A DNA stretch of 64,000 bases. Source: Mesocentrotus franciscanus. Its lineage: Eukaryota; Echinodermata; Echinoidea; Camarodonta; Strongylocentrotidae. Shown piece by piece: positions 24,574 to 38,000 of this stretch (position 1 is the stretch's first letter; the number at the start of each line of letters is the position of its first letter). The position numbers and the translations under genes are program-made. The notes below the pieces were generated by a model, which saw only the letters and a program-made list of their open reading frames with translations, did not search any database and was not told where the DNA came from. The stretch is taken from the NCBI GenBank assembly GCA_037976565.1, contig CP137666.1, forward strand, positions 61,688,605 through 61,752,604, in the 5' to 3' direction.

Positions 24574-25654
24574 TATTTATCAATGAATTAAAAATGAACA
24601 TTGAACAGTTAAATTATTTTATGGCATCTTCAAGCATATAAAACCATTTATTATGTCCACTTGCAGCTAGTACAGATACATGTAGTAACAAAATTAGATG
24701 TAAAAATAAACTTCTTAGCCATGATGGCTTTGGCAATTCAAATTCCATTGCAGCCAGAATCTGGGTTATTTTAAGACAATAATTGGAAAAAGAAAAGCAT
24801 AAGAAAGAAGAGAAGAATGGAGAAGAAAAACAGAATAAAGTAGAGGATAAGAATAGAGAAGAATAGAGAAGAAAAAAAAGAAGGAAACGGGTGGAGTGTA
24901 AATGTTGTGTCAGGCCACAATAAGGTGGTTTTAGTCTAGAAGAGAACAGTTTGGGGATCAGCTCCAATTTTATGCAGGAAATATTGTGTACAGCCAACTT
25001 TAGTTCTGATACGGTTGAGGTTGACCCAGGCTTTTCTTGAGAGGTTACTGCCACTTGGTTTTGCACAGGGCTCTGGGATGAACTCCTTCAAGTTGGTAGT
25101 AGACGAATTTCACTGGTCTGACCAGCATTTTGCTATCCAGGTGGGTAAGGTGGAGGGGGGGGGGGCATCTCAAGCCGCAGCTTAGCAGCATTTAATTGTT
25201 GCAAAGTGTCTTCTAGGGAGACGCTGTCCTTCAAAGGCAGAGGGGGCAGGAACAAGGCAGTTATCTCTGTCATGCTTTTGGGTAAGTGTAGTGTAATGCG
25301 CATCTTGTCTGAGCTGAGCTGGTGGTATGCCAGACAGTATTGGCAGGTTAAGTTGCTGACAGGTGTTGCAGTGAGAGAGTGTTCCGCTTATTAGTCTCAT
25401 TAGTCTGATTAGGTGCTGTGGCTCCATGCAGGATAAAGAAGAAGGATGATTGTGCCCGTGAACGCGTCACAGCTCTCACCTGCATTATCCGGATAATAGC
25501 GGAGAAGGTCAGTTTCTATTAGGCGAAATTAATCCCTTATCGGCTATTAACCGGATAATGGCTTCTGATAGAAACACGCTGATTATCTAGCAAGTGTAAT
25601 TACATAATTTCATTGACAGAATGTAATTGTATTAGAGAATCATCTATAATAAAG
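24574..25654. other. Intergenic; purine-rich tract
   Basis: A GA-rich stretch (agaaagaagagaagaatgg and similar, about 24780-24895) creates a low-complexity open frame on the minus strand. No gene was recognised. Confidence 0.4.
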
Positions 25655-26394
25655 ACTACAGGACACAAAACAAACAATATGAAACAGAAAGTAAGCATAC
25701 AAATGTATCAAGTGTTTTATTGCTGAAGTGGAAGCTACATGTATAGTGACCACAAAATCCCCTTAACTTTAATATTCTGTACCATTGTTAGCTGTCGATG
25801 GTCATGAGTTTTACAGCTGGATCACATGCTTCTTGTCCTACTACAGGACACAAACCAAATAATATGAAACAGTAAGTAAGCATACAAATGTATCAAGTGT
25901 TTTATTGCTGAAGTGGAAGCTACTTGTATAGTGACCACAAAATCCCCTTAACTTTAATATTCTGTACCATTGTTAGCTGTCGATGGTCATGAGTTTTACA
26001 GCTGGATCACATGCTTCTTGTCCTACTACAGGACACAAAACAAATAATATGAAACAGTAAGTAAGCATACAAATGTATCAAGTGTTTTATTGCTGAAGTG
26101 GAAGCTACATGTATAGTGACCACAAAATCCCCTTAACTTTAATATTCTGTACCATTGTTAGCTGTCGACAGTCATGAGTTTTACAGCTGGATCACATGCT
26201 TCTTGTCCTACTACAGGACACAAAACAAATAATATGAAACAGTAAGTAAGCATACAAATGTATCAAGTGTTTTATTGCTGAAGTGGAAGCTACATGTATA
26301 GTGACCACAAAATCCCCTTAACTTTAATATTCTGTACCATTGTTAGCTGTCGACGGTCATGAGTTTTACAGCTGGATCACATGCTTCTTGTCCT
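25655..26394 (+). repeat. Tandem array, 185 bp x 4
   Basis: Units start at 25655, 25840, 26025 and 26210 with actacaggacacaaa and end in catgcttcttgtcct. They differ at only a few positions (for example cgatggtcat, cgacagtcat, cgacggtcat). There is no open frame through the unit, so a non-coding recent expansion is likely. Confidence 0.9.
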
Positions 26395-28249
26395 TCCTTA
26401 AGTTCCTTTGTACTTTACAGGCAGGATATCAGTCACATTTGTCTTGAAAAAATGGAAGGCCGAACAAGGTCTTGAACCTTACCTCTGTCTAGTCAGGTTC
26501 ATGTTCATATGACTGTACATCCGGGGGAAAATAGACGGGGGCGGAGGGCAATTTTGCCCCTGAAAAGGCATACAAGAGTCCCCATAGGCACCATCATCAT
26601 CTGCTGCTTATATACAGTATGAAACTTTTCTATCGGACATTTCAGGTCTCGACCCATTGTATTTGTATGGGAGCCGGAACTGCCTTTGCCACATACCGTC
26701 TACCGAGTTCAAATAATTTTTTTAAAATGCAATTACACAGTACATATGAGAGGAGCTAAGCAAAGGCTAGGATTGTGATCAGTTTACATGTGACCGTGAG
26801 GATACTTAAACTCTTGAGAAGCATCTTTTGAATTGTTAGCTAGTGTGATTACATATATATTAGAAAATTTGCTGTTTCTTGAAATAGTGACCCAGGCACA
26901 GGTCTTAACTTTTTTTGCGCAAAGAATTTCCTATTCTTTGTCCAAATCATGCTGATCAAGCTATACTTTTTTGAACAATTTCTCCTTCTTGTGAAGTTCT
27001 CTTTGATAAAGATGCATTCGTCATGTCACAATTCTTGAGTTCAAATCTTTGTGAGCATACTTTGAGGACTTTGCCATAAGGTCACTGTAAAGTCACCGTC
27101 ACTCCCAGTCTCTTCTCACAGATGTAGATGCATGAAGACCAAATCGGAATGCATATTTCAATGATGCCACAAAAAAACAGCAGACAATTGCATTGAGAAT
27201 ATTGCTTTTCATCATCTATACTTGATTTTGTGTCCTGTATCTGGGATAGGAGTCGAAGAGATTTTGTCATTGTACAAAGTGAAATAGATACTAAGACATA
27301 TCTGGTTGTGGATTGACTGCCCGAATTCAGTCCGTAGGGTTGATTTTATCAACACCATTGATTTTGTGACAACATTTTTAACTGATAGCATTTCGTAAAA
27401 ACTTCTAGGACTGCTCCAGATTTCCCAATGATTACTTTCCTGATTGATTTTATCATTCAGTCATGTTTAATTAAGTTGGCACTGTGTCTAGAATAGTCAA
27501 TTTATTAACCTACAGCTCTAATTTATGAAAAGAGTATGTTTGGAACCGTTAGTGTAGTGGTCCACTTGCATGTCTTAATCAGTCACATTGGGAGAGACCT
27601 GGGGAAGTGGGGAGTGTACACAAAATAAAAAATATATGTTCCATTTTATCCAGGCACAGGTATGATGTAGTAGTTATATTTCCATAGCACCCTAGGGGGA
27701 AAATGGAAGTCTTTGACATGTCTATCCAAATCCAATGGAGAATTGCTGGCAAAGAAAAACGGAGGATTACCAATATGTGTACACTGTATGTGATCAATCA
27801 CAAATTTAATTTAAAGATAAAGACCAGTTCTGGTCATGCGATTGCATTGTGAAAGAAACGTTGTGGAATCGATCAGAAAATGTTGATCATCTAGCATATA
27901 AGTCTTGGTGTGTACTGAAGGTTCTGGAATCATAAAAATGATAAGAAATTTGGCCAAGTCTTGGTAATGTTACAAGCACTGTACACAGAAAGGTGTATAT
28001 GGGACTAAGCGACACGTGCGCGCACATGCGCGATATCTTTTTGGTCCCAATAGATATAATAATTTACCAAATATATCAATTAGTAGGCGGTTTCCCGGCA
28101 AAATTTGTATCATCACGTATTAGTCAAAACATATTCTTTCACATGATTGGTAATGAGAGCTTCCATTTCATTTCTTAAGAGGGGGGCATTTCCAAAACGG
28201 GTCTATACCTTTAAAGAAAATGTATTCTTTTTTTTTAATAATTAGTGTC
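26395..28249. other. Intergenic upstream of progranulin, nothing recognised
   Basis: No conserved exon or repeat was identified. The 5' untranslated exon and promoter of the downstream gene may lie in this stretch or in the foldback after it, but no TATA box or initiator could be defended. Confidence 0.35.
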
Positions 28250-28835
28250 ACTAGTTCCGCCAGGAAGGTGTTATGAATGGAGATACCGTCTCGAAAGAAT
28301 TTCCCGAGGGAAATTAGATATTCAAGATTAACTTGGCTAAACAACAAGAAATGTATAACCCTCTCCAGCCATCAAATCCATCAACAGCTGTCCTTATCAA
28401 TGCACAAATTCCCTCTGGCATTCCAAATATTACAAAATGTTACGCAACGCCGTCTGCTCCCCTAAGTTCTCTATACACTCGGTCGTAAAAATATGCAGAC
28501 ATCGACCTTAGAAGTCATGCGTGGCACCGCAAAAATTACGTCATGTTCAGTGAAGATGTATATAGCTATAACATATAAAATACAGAATCCACAACATATG
28601 ACCAATGCAACTTTCTATTGGGCTGGCAACGCATAAGCCGCCGTGCTCGCTGGGCTGGGCTGTGGGTGGAAAGGGAGGACTTAGTGCTACCAGGGAGCTG
28701 CGCAGTCCCAGACGGGGATTAAGGGGATTACGGTAAGGGAAACAAAAGACACGCGGTGCCACGGATGACTTCTAAGGGGCCTCTAGGACGGGATCTCCAT
28801 TCATTAAATCTTCCTGGTTCCGCTAAGCTATTTAC
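28250..28835. mobile_element. Foldback element just upstream of progranulin
   Basis: The outer arms pair: ttatgaatggagataccgtc (about 28271-28290) against the inverse of gacgggatctccattcatta, extending outward through gttccgccaggaa. The inner arms also pair: ccttagaagtcatgcgtggc (about 28507-28526) against the inverse of gccacggatgacttctaagg. No coding sequence. It lies about 150 bp before the exon carrying the progranulin start codon, so it may overlap the 5' regulatory region or first exon. Confidence 0.5.
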
Positions 28836-28988
28836 CTCATTCTGTTTTCTTTTATTACAATTGAATTGATGCCAGTTGGACTGGGCACTTTAAATGTTCT
28901 AGAATCACTAAGATCAAGATTATTTTTATTCTTTTAACAGTCAATTGTCATTATTCTAACTTCTTTTTGTAATGTTGTTTCCTTGCAG

Positions 28989-29068
28989 AGAGAGAGATGA
29001 AGCTGGTGGCTATCCTTGTGGCTTCCCTCGTGTCACTGGCATTTGGAGGACCCCTGAAAGTATCAAAG
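28989..29068 (+). CDS. GRN: Progranulin exon with start codon and signal peptide
   Basis: The acceptor tttccttgcag ends at 28988, followed by 8 untranslated bases and ATG at 28997. Twenty-four codons then reach the donor gtacat at 29069. They encode a short basic N-terminus, a hydrophobic core ([15 protein letters not shown]) and a small-residue cleavage zone before GPLKVSK. The strong acceptor upstream of the ATG implies at least one non-coding 5' exon, which I could not locate. Confidence 0.85.
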
Positions 29069-32000
29069 GTACATTTCTCTATGGTTAGGAAGAAATGGAA
29101 ATAGTTAATTTATTAGAAAGTGGTTCAATGATGGGGAAGTATGTGTATAGCGGGGACAATTCACCTTTTGAGCAAATTTAAAGAGCTTGTCTCGATCATG
29201 TCAATCTCATGTGATATCATTTTAAAGAGAAGGTTGAGTTTTGGGAAGGGGGGAAAAATAATTTGTGAGCATTATCATTGTTAATATGCAAGTGTGGAAG
29301 AATATCAGATAAAAAATGTTCCCTGAAAAGCATGGCTCTTCAAATGCCTAAATATTCTAAATATGGCATGTAACAGCATAAAAATCGGGATGGACTTTTA
29401 TGCCACATGTTCGTGTAGTCCCACATCTTTCTGTGTACAGTGCTTGTAACTTTACCAAGACTGGGCCAAATTTCTTATCATTTTTAATGATTCCAGAACC
29501 TTGCAGTACACACCAATACTTATACATGCTAGATGATCAACCTTTTCTGATCGATTCCACACCGTTTCTTTCACAATGCAATCTCATGACCAGAACTCAA
29601 CTTTATCTTTAAAATGCAAGTCTTATAACGTTTTGGCTACATTGTATCTTTTTCCAGGTGGAAGAACTTGCCAAAGAGAATACTTGTAAAGATGGGAAGA
29701 TATGTACTTCTACTTCAACGTGTTGTAACGGCTTGAACGACGAATCAGGATGTTGCACATACCCAAATGCAGTATGCTGCTCTGATGGTCGTCACTGTTG
29801 TCCTACAGGCTACGAATGTGATGTCACCAGCAATACATGCATAAAAGGAAATGATGTGATGATGATGTTGATGGCAGATTTAACTAGTTTTGCATCTGCT
29901 GTAATTTGTCCAGATAAACAATCAGAATGTCCAGATGGTAATACCTGTTGCAAACTTGCTTCTGGCCAATATGGTTGTTGTCCTCTACCAAATGCAGTGT
30001 GTTGTAGTGATCATGTTCACTGCTGTCCATCAGGATACACTTGCGATGCAGGAGCCTGCACACAAGGAGAGTCTGTTGTCTCTTGGTATGAAAAATCGTC
30101 TGCCACTCCTGTGCAAGTAGAGAGTGTTATATGTCCAGGAGGCCAAGCACAATGCCCAGATGGTAATACATGTTGCCAACTTCCTTCTGGTCAATATGGT
30201 TGCTGCCCTATACCAAATGCAGTGTGTTGTAGTGATGGTCAGCACTGCTGTCCATCAGGATACACTTGCGATGTATCTGCAGGAACCTGCACAAAGGGAA
30301 AATCTGTTGTCTCTTGGTATGAAAAGTCATTTGCCACTCCTGTGCATTTGGAGAGTGTTGTATGTCCTGATGGCCAATCAGAATGTCCAGACGGTAATAC
30401 ATGTTGCAAACTTGCTTCTGGCCAATATGGTTGTTGTCCTATACCAAGTGCAGTGTGTTGTAGTGATCATCTTCACTGCTGTCCATCAGGATACACTTGC
30501 GATGTATCATCTGGAACATGCTCACGAGGAAAATCTGTTGTCTCTTGGTATGAAAAGTCACCTGCCACTCCTGTGCAAGTAGAGAGTGTCGTATGCCCTG
30601 ATGGCCAATCAGAATGTCCAGATGGTAATACATGTTGCAAACTTGCTTCTGGCCAATATGGTTGTTGTCCTATACCAAGTGCAGTGTGTTGTAGTGATCA
30701 TCTTCACTGCTGTCCATCAGGATACACTTGCGATGTATCATCTGGTACATGCTCACGAGGAAAATCTGTTGTCTCTTGGTATGAAAAGTCACCTGCCACT
30801 CCTGTGCAAGTAGAGAGTGTTGTATGTCCTGATGGCCAAACAGAATGTCCTGACGGTAATACATGTTGCAAACTTGCTTCTGGCCAATATGGTTGTTGTC
30901 CTATACCAAGTGCAGTGTGTTGTAGTGATCATCTTCACTGCTGTCCATCAGGATACACTTGCGATGTATCTGCAGGAACCTGCACACAAGGAGAGTCTGT
31001 TGTCTCTTGGTATGAAAAGTCACCTGCCACTCCTGTGCATGTGGAGAGTGTTGTATGTCCTGATGGCCAATCAGAATGTCCAGATGGTAATACATGTTGC
31101 AAACTTGCCTCTGGCCAATATGGTTGTTGTCCTATACCAAATGCAGTGTGTTGTAGTGATCATCTTCACTGCTGTCCATCAGGATACACTTGCGATGTAT
31201 CTGCAGGAACCTGCTCCCAAGGAGAGTCTGTTGTCTCTTGGTATGAAAAGTCATCTGCCACTCCTGTGCATGTGGAGAGTGTTGTATGTCCTGATGGCCA
31301 ATCAGAATGTCCAGATGGTAATACATGTTGCAAACTTGCCTCTGGCCAATATGGTTGTTGTCCTATACCAAATGCAGTGTGTTGTAGTGATCATCTTCAC
31401 TGCTGTCCATCAGGATACACTTGCGATGTATCTGCAGGAACCTGCACCCAAGGAGAGTCTGTTGTCTCTTGGTATGAAAAGTCACCTGCCACTCCTGTGC
31501 AAGTAGAGAGTGTTGTATGTCCTGATGGCCAATCAGAATGTCCAGATGGTAATACATGTTGCAAACTTGCTTCTGGCCAATATGGTTGTTGTCCTATACC
31601 AAGTGCAGTGTGTTGTAGTGATCATCTTCACTGCTGTCCATCAGGATACACTTGCGATGTATCATCTGGTACATGCTCACGAGGAAAATCTGTTGTCTCT
31701 TGGTATGAAAAGTCACCTGCCACTCCTGTGCATGTGGAGAGTGTTGTATGTCCTGATGGCCAATCAGAATGTCCTGACGGTAATACATGTTGCAAACTTG
31801 CTTCTGGCCAATATGGTTGTTGTCCTATACCAAATGCAGTGTGTTGTAGTGATCATCTTCACTGCTGTCCATCAGGATACACTTGCGATGTATCTGCAGG
31901 AACCTGCACACAAGGAGAGTCTGTTGTCTCTTGGTATGAAAAGTCACCTGCCACTCCTGTGCATGTGGAGAGTGTTGTATGTCCTGATGGCCAATCAGAA

Positions 32001-35000
32001 TGTCCAGATGGTAATACATGTTGCAAACTTGCCTCTGGCCAATATGGTTGTTGTCCTATACCAAATGCAGTGTGTTGTAGTGATCATCTTCACTGCTGTC
32101 CATCAGGATACACTTGCGATGTATCTGCAGGAACCTGCACACAAGGAGAGTCTGTTGTCTCTTGGTATGAAAAGTCACCTGCCACTCCTGTGCATGTGGA
32201 GAGTGTTGTATGTCCTGATGGCCAATCAGAATGTCCAGATGGTAATACATGTTGCAAACTTGCCTCTGGCCAATATGGTTGTTGTCCTATACCAAATGCA
32301 GTGTGTTGTAGTGATCATCTTCACTGCTGTCCATCAGGATACACTTGCGATGTATCTGCAGGAACCTGCACCCAAGGAGAGTCTGTTGTCTCTTGGTATG
32401 AAAAGTCACCTGCCACTCCTGTGCATGTGGAGAGTGTTGTATGTCCTGATGGCCAATCAGAATGTCCAGATGGTAATACATGTTGCAAACTTGCTTCTGG
32501 CCAATATGGTTGTTGTCCTATACCAAGTGCAGTGTGTTGTAGTGATCATCTTCACTGCTGTCCATCAGGATACACTTGCGATGTATCATCTGGTACATGC
32601 TCACGAGGAAAATCTGTTGTCTCTTGGTATGAAAAGTCACCTGCCACTCCTGTGCATGTGGAGAGTGTTGTATGTCCTGATGGCCAATCAGAATGTCCAG
32701 ATGGTAATACATGTTGCAAACTTGCTTCTGGCCAATATGGTTGTTGTCCTCTTCCAAATGCAGTGTGTTGTAGTGATCATCTTCACTGCTGTCCATCAGG
32801 TTACACTTGCGATGCAGGGGCCTGCACACAAGGAGAGTCTGTTGTTCCTTGGTATGAGAAGTCATCTGCCACTCCTGTGCATGTGGAGAGTGTTGTATGT
32901 CCTGATGGCCAATCAGAATGTCCAGATGGTAATACATGTTGCAAACTTGCTTCTGGCCAATATGGTTGTTGTCCTATACCAAATGCAGTGTGTTGTAGTG
33001 ATCATCTTCACTGCTGTCCATCAGGATACACTTGCGATGTATCTGCAGGAACCTGCACACAAGGAGAGTCTGTTGTCTCTTGGTATGAAAAGTCACCTGC
33101 CACTCCTGTGCATGTGGAGAGTGTTGTATGTCCTGATGGCCAATCAGAATGTCCAGATGGTAATACATGTTGCAAACTTGCTTCTGGCCAATATGGTTGT
33201 TGTCCTATACCAAGTGCAGTGTGTTGTAGTGATCATCTTCACTGCTGTCCATCAGGATACACTTGCGATGTATCTGCAGGAACCTGCACACAAGGAGAGT
33301 CTGTTGTCTCTTGGTATGAAAAGTCACCTGCCACTCCTGTGCATGTGGAGAGTGTTGTATGTCCTGATGGCCAATCAGAATGTCCAGATGGTAATACATG
33401 TTGCAAACTTGCTTCTGGCCAATATGGTTGTTGTCCTATACCAAGTGCAGTGTGTTGTAGTGATCATCTTCACTGCTGTCCATCAGGATACACTTGCGAT
33501 GTATCATCTGGTACATGCTCACGAGGAAAATCTGTTGTCTCTTGGTATGAAAAGTCACCTGCCACTCCTGTGCATGTGGAGAGTGTTGTATGTCCTGATG
33601 GCCAATCAGAATGTCCAGATGGTAATACATGTTGCAAACTTGCTTCTGGCCAATATGGTTGTTGTCCTATACCAAATGCAGTGTGTTGTAGTGATCATCT
33701 TCACTGCTGTCCATCAGGATACACTTGCGATGTATCTGCAGGAACCTGCACACAAGGAGAGTCTGTTGTCTCTTGGTATGAAAAGTCACCTGCCACTCCT
33801 GTGCATGTGGAGAGTGTTGTATGTCCTGATGGCCAATCAGAATGTCCAGATGGTAATACATGTTGCAAACTTGCTTCTGGCCAATATGGTTGTTGTCCTA
33901 TACCAAGTGCAGTGTGTTGTAGTGATCATCTTCACTGCTGTCCATCAGGATACACTTGCGATGTATCATCTGGTACATGCTCACGAGGAAAATCTGTTGT
34001 CTCTTGGTATGAAAAGTCACCTGCCACTCCTGTGCATGTGGAGAGTGTTGTATGTCCTGATGGCCAATCAGAATGTCCAGATGGTAATACATGTTGCAAA
34101 CTTGCTTCTGGCCAATATGGTTGTTGTCCTATACCAAATGCAGTGTGTTGTAGTGATCATCTTCACTGCTGTCCATCAGGATACACTTGCGATGTATCTG
34201 CAGGAACCTGCACACAAGGAGAGTCTGTTGTCTCTTGGTATGAAAAGTCACCTGCCACTCCTGTGCATGTGGAGAGTGTTGTATGTCCTGATGGCCAATC
34301 AGAATGTCCAGATGGTAATACATGTTGCAAACTTGCTTCTGGCCAATATGGTTGTTGTCCTATACCAAGTGCAGTGTGTTGTAGTGATCATCTTCACTGC
34401 TGTCCATCAGGATACACTTGCGATGTATCATCTGGTACATGCTCACAAGGAAAATCTGTTGTCTCTTGGTATGAAAAGTCACCTGCCGCTCCTGTGCATG
34501 TGGAGAGTGTTGTATGTCCTGATGGCCAATCAGAATGTCCAGACGGTAATACATGTTGCAAACTTGCTTCTGGCCAATATGGTTGTTGTCCTATACCAAA
34601 TGCAGTGTGTTGTAGTGATCATCTTCACTGCTGTCCATCAGGATACACTTGCGATGTATCTGCAGGAACCTGCACACAAGGAGAGTCTGTTGTCTCTTGG
34701 TATGAAAAGTCACCTGCCACTCCTGTGCATGTGGAGAGTGTTGTATGTCCTGATGGCCAATCAGAATGTCCAGATGGTAATACATGTTGCAAACTTGCTT
34801 CTGGCCAATATGGTTGTTGTCCTATACCAAATGCAGTGTGTTGTAGTGATCATCTTCACTGCTGTCCATCAGGATACACTTGCGATGTATCATCTGGTAC
34901 ATGCTCACAAGGAAAATCTGTTGTCTCTTGGTATGAAAAGTCACCTGCCGCTCCTGTGCATGTGGAGAGTGTTGTATGTCCTGATGGCCAATCAGAATGT

Positions 35001-38000
35001 CCAGACGGTAATACATGTTGCAAACTTGCTTCTGGCCAATATGGTTGTTGTCCTATACCAAATGCAGTGTGTTGTAGTGATCATCTTCACTGCTGTCCAT
35101 CAGGATACACTTGCGATGTATCTGCAGGAACCTGCACCCAAGGAGAGTCTGTTGTCTCTTGGTATGAAAAGTCACCTGCCACTCCTGTGCATGTGGAGAG
35201 TGTTGTATGTCCTGATGGCCAATCAGAATGTCCTGACGGTAATACATGTTGCAAACTTGCTACTGGCCAATATGGTTGTTGTCCTATACCAAGTGCAGTG
35301 TGTTGTAGTGATCATCTTCACTGCTGTCCATCAGGATACACTTGCGATGTATCATCTGGTACATGCTCACGAGGAAAATCTGTTGTCTCTTGGTATGAAA
35401 AGTCACCTGCCACTCCTGTGCAAGTAGAGAGTGTTGTATGTCCTGATGGCCAATCAGAATGTCCAGATGGTAATACATGTTGCAAACTTGCTTCTGGCCA
35501 ATATGGTTGTTGTCCTATACCAAATGCAGTGTGTTGTAGTGATCATCTTCACTGCTGTCCATCAGGATACACTTGCGATGTATCTGCAGGAACCTGCACC
35601 CAAGGAGAGTCTGTTGTCTCTTGGTATGAAAAGTCACCTGCCACTCCTGTGCATGTGGAGAGTGTTGTATGTCCTGATGGCCAATCAGAATGTCCTGACG
35701 GTAATACATGTTGCAAACTTGCTTCTGGCCAATATGGTTGTTGTCCGCTTCCAAATGCAGTGTGTTGTAGTGATCATGTTCACTGCTGTCCATCAGGATA
35801 CACTTGCGATGTGTCATCAGGCACATGCACAAGGGGTAGCAACATCTTGGAATGGAGTTCAAAGTCAAGTGCACGTTCCAATGTAGACAAACTTCAGGTA
35901 TGTATAATGTTTATTCTTTTATGCTTATAAACACCTTCTTTTATCATATAGAAATTTTCTTTGTAAATGTCATTCTACAATGTTTTTAATGTATAAAGAG
36001 ATGCAGTATAAATGCACATCTTGGTGTCCCAGGATGCATTTTGTTTTAAGATGAGAATCAAGTGATGCAGTCTCTGAAGTCCTATAATACAGGAACAACC
36101 CTGTCCTGTAGGCAATGGGTTACAGTGTACCAATCACCTACAAAATTTGTTCTGTATGTTAGGGGTTTCATGTCGCCATACTGTATTCAAAATATTTGAA
36201 TTTGAGTTTGAATATTATCTGTATTAACTAGGCCCGCTATTAACATATATTATGAGTTTAAATACACTCTCAATTAACATAAAAGCAACTTGAAAGTAGA
36301 AAACTTGACGCACCCATTCACGATCCCAAAGAATAGAGCCCGCACGGAACTCAAGTCTGACCTGGGTTCAGCTCACTTTTGCAAAGAAAATTCTGCCTGT
36401 TATGCACATTATGAAGACAACTAACTCTATTCCGTTATCTCTCTATGCTCATTATTTGACTATTGCTAAAAAAAATTGCAGTTATCTTTTCGTTATAGTC
36501 TAGATTATTCAGTGCAAATTTAATTTGATTCTATGAGGTTGTTTTTGTCATTACCAAAATACCAAGAACATCTTGTAGGTCGATTTGCATTTTGATATGT
36601 GAAAATTGATCTTTTCTCTTTTTGTATATCTCTTAGACTATTACAGCCACTGAATCAGCTACCATCTGCCCAGATAGCAAGACATCATGCCCTTCATCAA
36701 ACACTTGTTGCCCCCTCATGGCTTCAGGAGAATGGGGTTGCTGCCCTGTACATAATGTAAGTTGTCTACAAGTTTTTAGATATGCCTGCCCCCAGAGATA
36801 CAAGTTTTTGTTATGAGTCAAATCAAGTTGATCAGTAGGAAACCATTAAATCTTTTGTGTGCAAGTCCAAGTGATTGCTAAAACAACATGTATTGTTGAT
36901 AAGTCAATCACAAAGAAGTAATAGGTTGATGACTTGCAAACCATGTGAAGTTGCAATCCATATCTAATCAAAAGTGAATTGATTGCAACCTTGTTTTGTC
37001 ACGGTCACAAGTGGTGTTATTGCAATCATGTCAAGTCACATGCTGAATGGTGCAAACCATGTCCAGTCCAAGTGAAATGATTGCAAACCATTTTAAGCAA
37101 CAAGTGTAGTGATTGCAATATATGTGTAGTCACAAGTAAAATTGATTGCAAACCATGTCGGCATGTGAAGTCACAAGTTGGGAGATGGCAATTCATGTCA
37201 AATCAAAAGTTAAGTGATTGCAGTCCATATAAAACATGTTCATAATCACAAACAATGTCATATCAAAGGTCAATATATTACAGCAAACCAAGGTCAGAAG
37301 TTTATCAATTACTCCGTCACCAGTCAATTGATTACCACCGGTATCAAAATCATGTCCCAAATTATTTGATAACTTACCCACACCAAGTTACACCAGAACT
37401 AAGTTAACTAATTACCAAATTCTTGTCTCAAGTCCTTTCATTTCTAACCAAGTCAGGATAGAGCAAATGCAGACATGTCTTGTGTTTACTCGGTTGATTA
37501 TTGATTCAGTCAGATCACAATTCCTTGTTTGCAAATGGAATCCATGTAGAAACCGATCACTAATATTCTGAAAGTATGCATGTATGTTTTCATAATAATG
37601 ATAACTTTTAAAGGAGGATGTAAAAGGTTGGAAATGTCAGATTTGGATAAATTTTGCCTGTACATATAAAGAAGAGAGTCTTATAAATGAAATAAAGTAA
37701 GTATGAAAGCCAAACATTGTCATCCAGCCAAGAAATCTTTGTTTGAAGTGACCAATTTGCAACTCTATTTTTACATCCTGGACTTGTGTGACGTAAGAGG
37801 GAAGACCCGCCGCTAATAAGCCAGTTCATAGTTGCAGTCTGAGCATGAGCAGATAAAGGTCACTGCAGACCAAATTGTGAAATTCACGGAGACAAAATAC
37901 TGGATACGTGCTCATGAAAGTTATGTAATTATTATTCATATATGCACAAGCAGTGCACTCCATGACACAGGTGGAAGTATTCTTAGAAAAGGGGAAACAA

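Noticed and set aside
24614..25066. A 150-codon minus-strand frame with a Ser/Phe/Leu-rich middle
   Set aside because: The middle comes from a GA-rich tract on the plus strand. The composition mimics a membrane protein and no family is recognisable.
31510..35427. A 1,305-codon open frame in another plus-strand frame over the granulin array
   Set aside because: The unit is 231 bp, a multiple of three, so any frame without a stop in one unit stays open throughout. It translates to a monotonous hydrophobic repeat, while the granulin frame has all cysteines, a signal peptide exon and matching splice phases.
30208..35874. Regular minus-strand open frames of 64 codons in each array unit
   Set aside because: They are periodic shadows of the same unit, bounded by the same stop in each copy, with no independent support.
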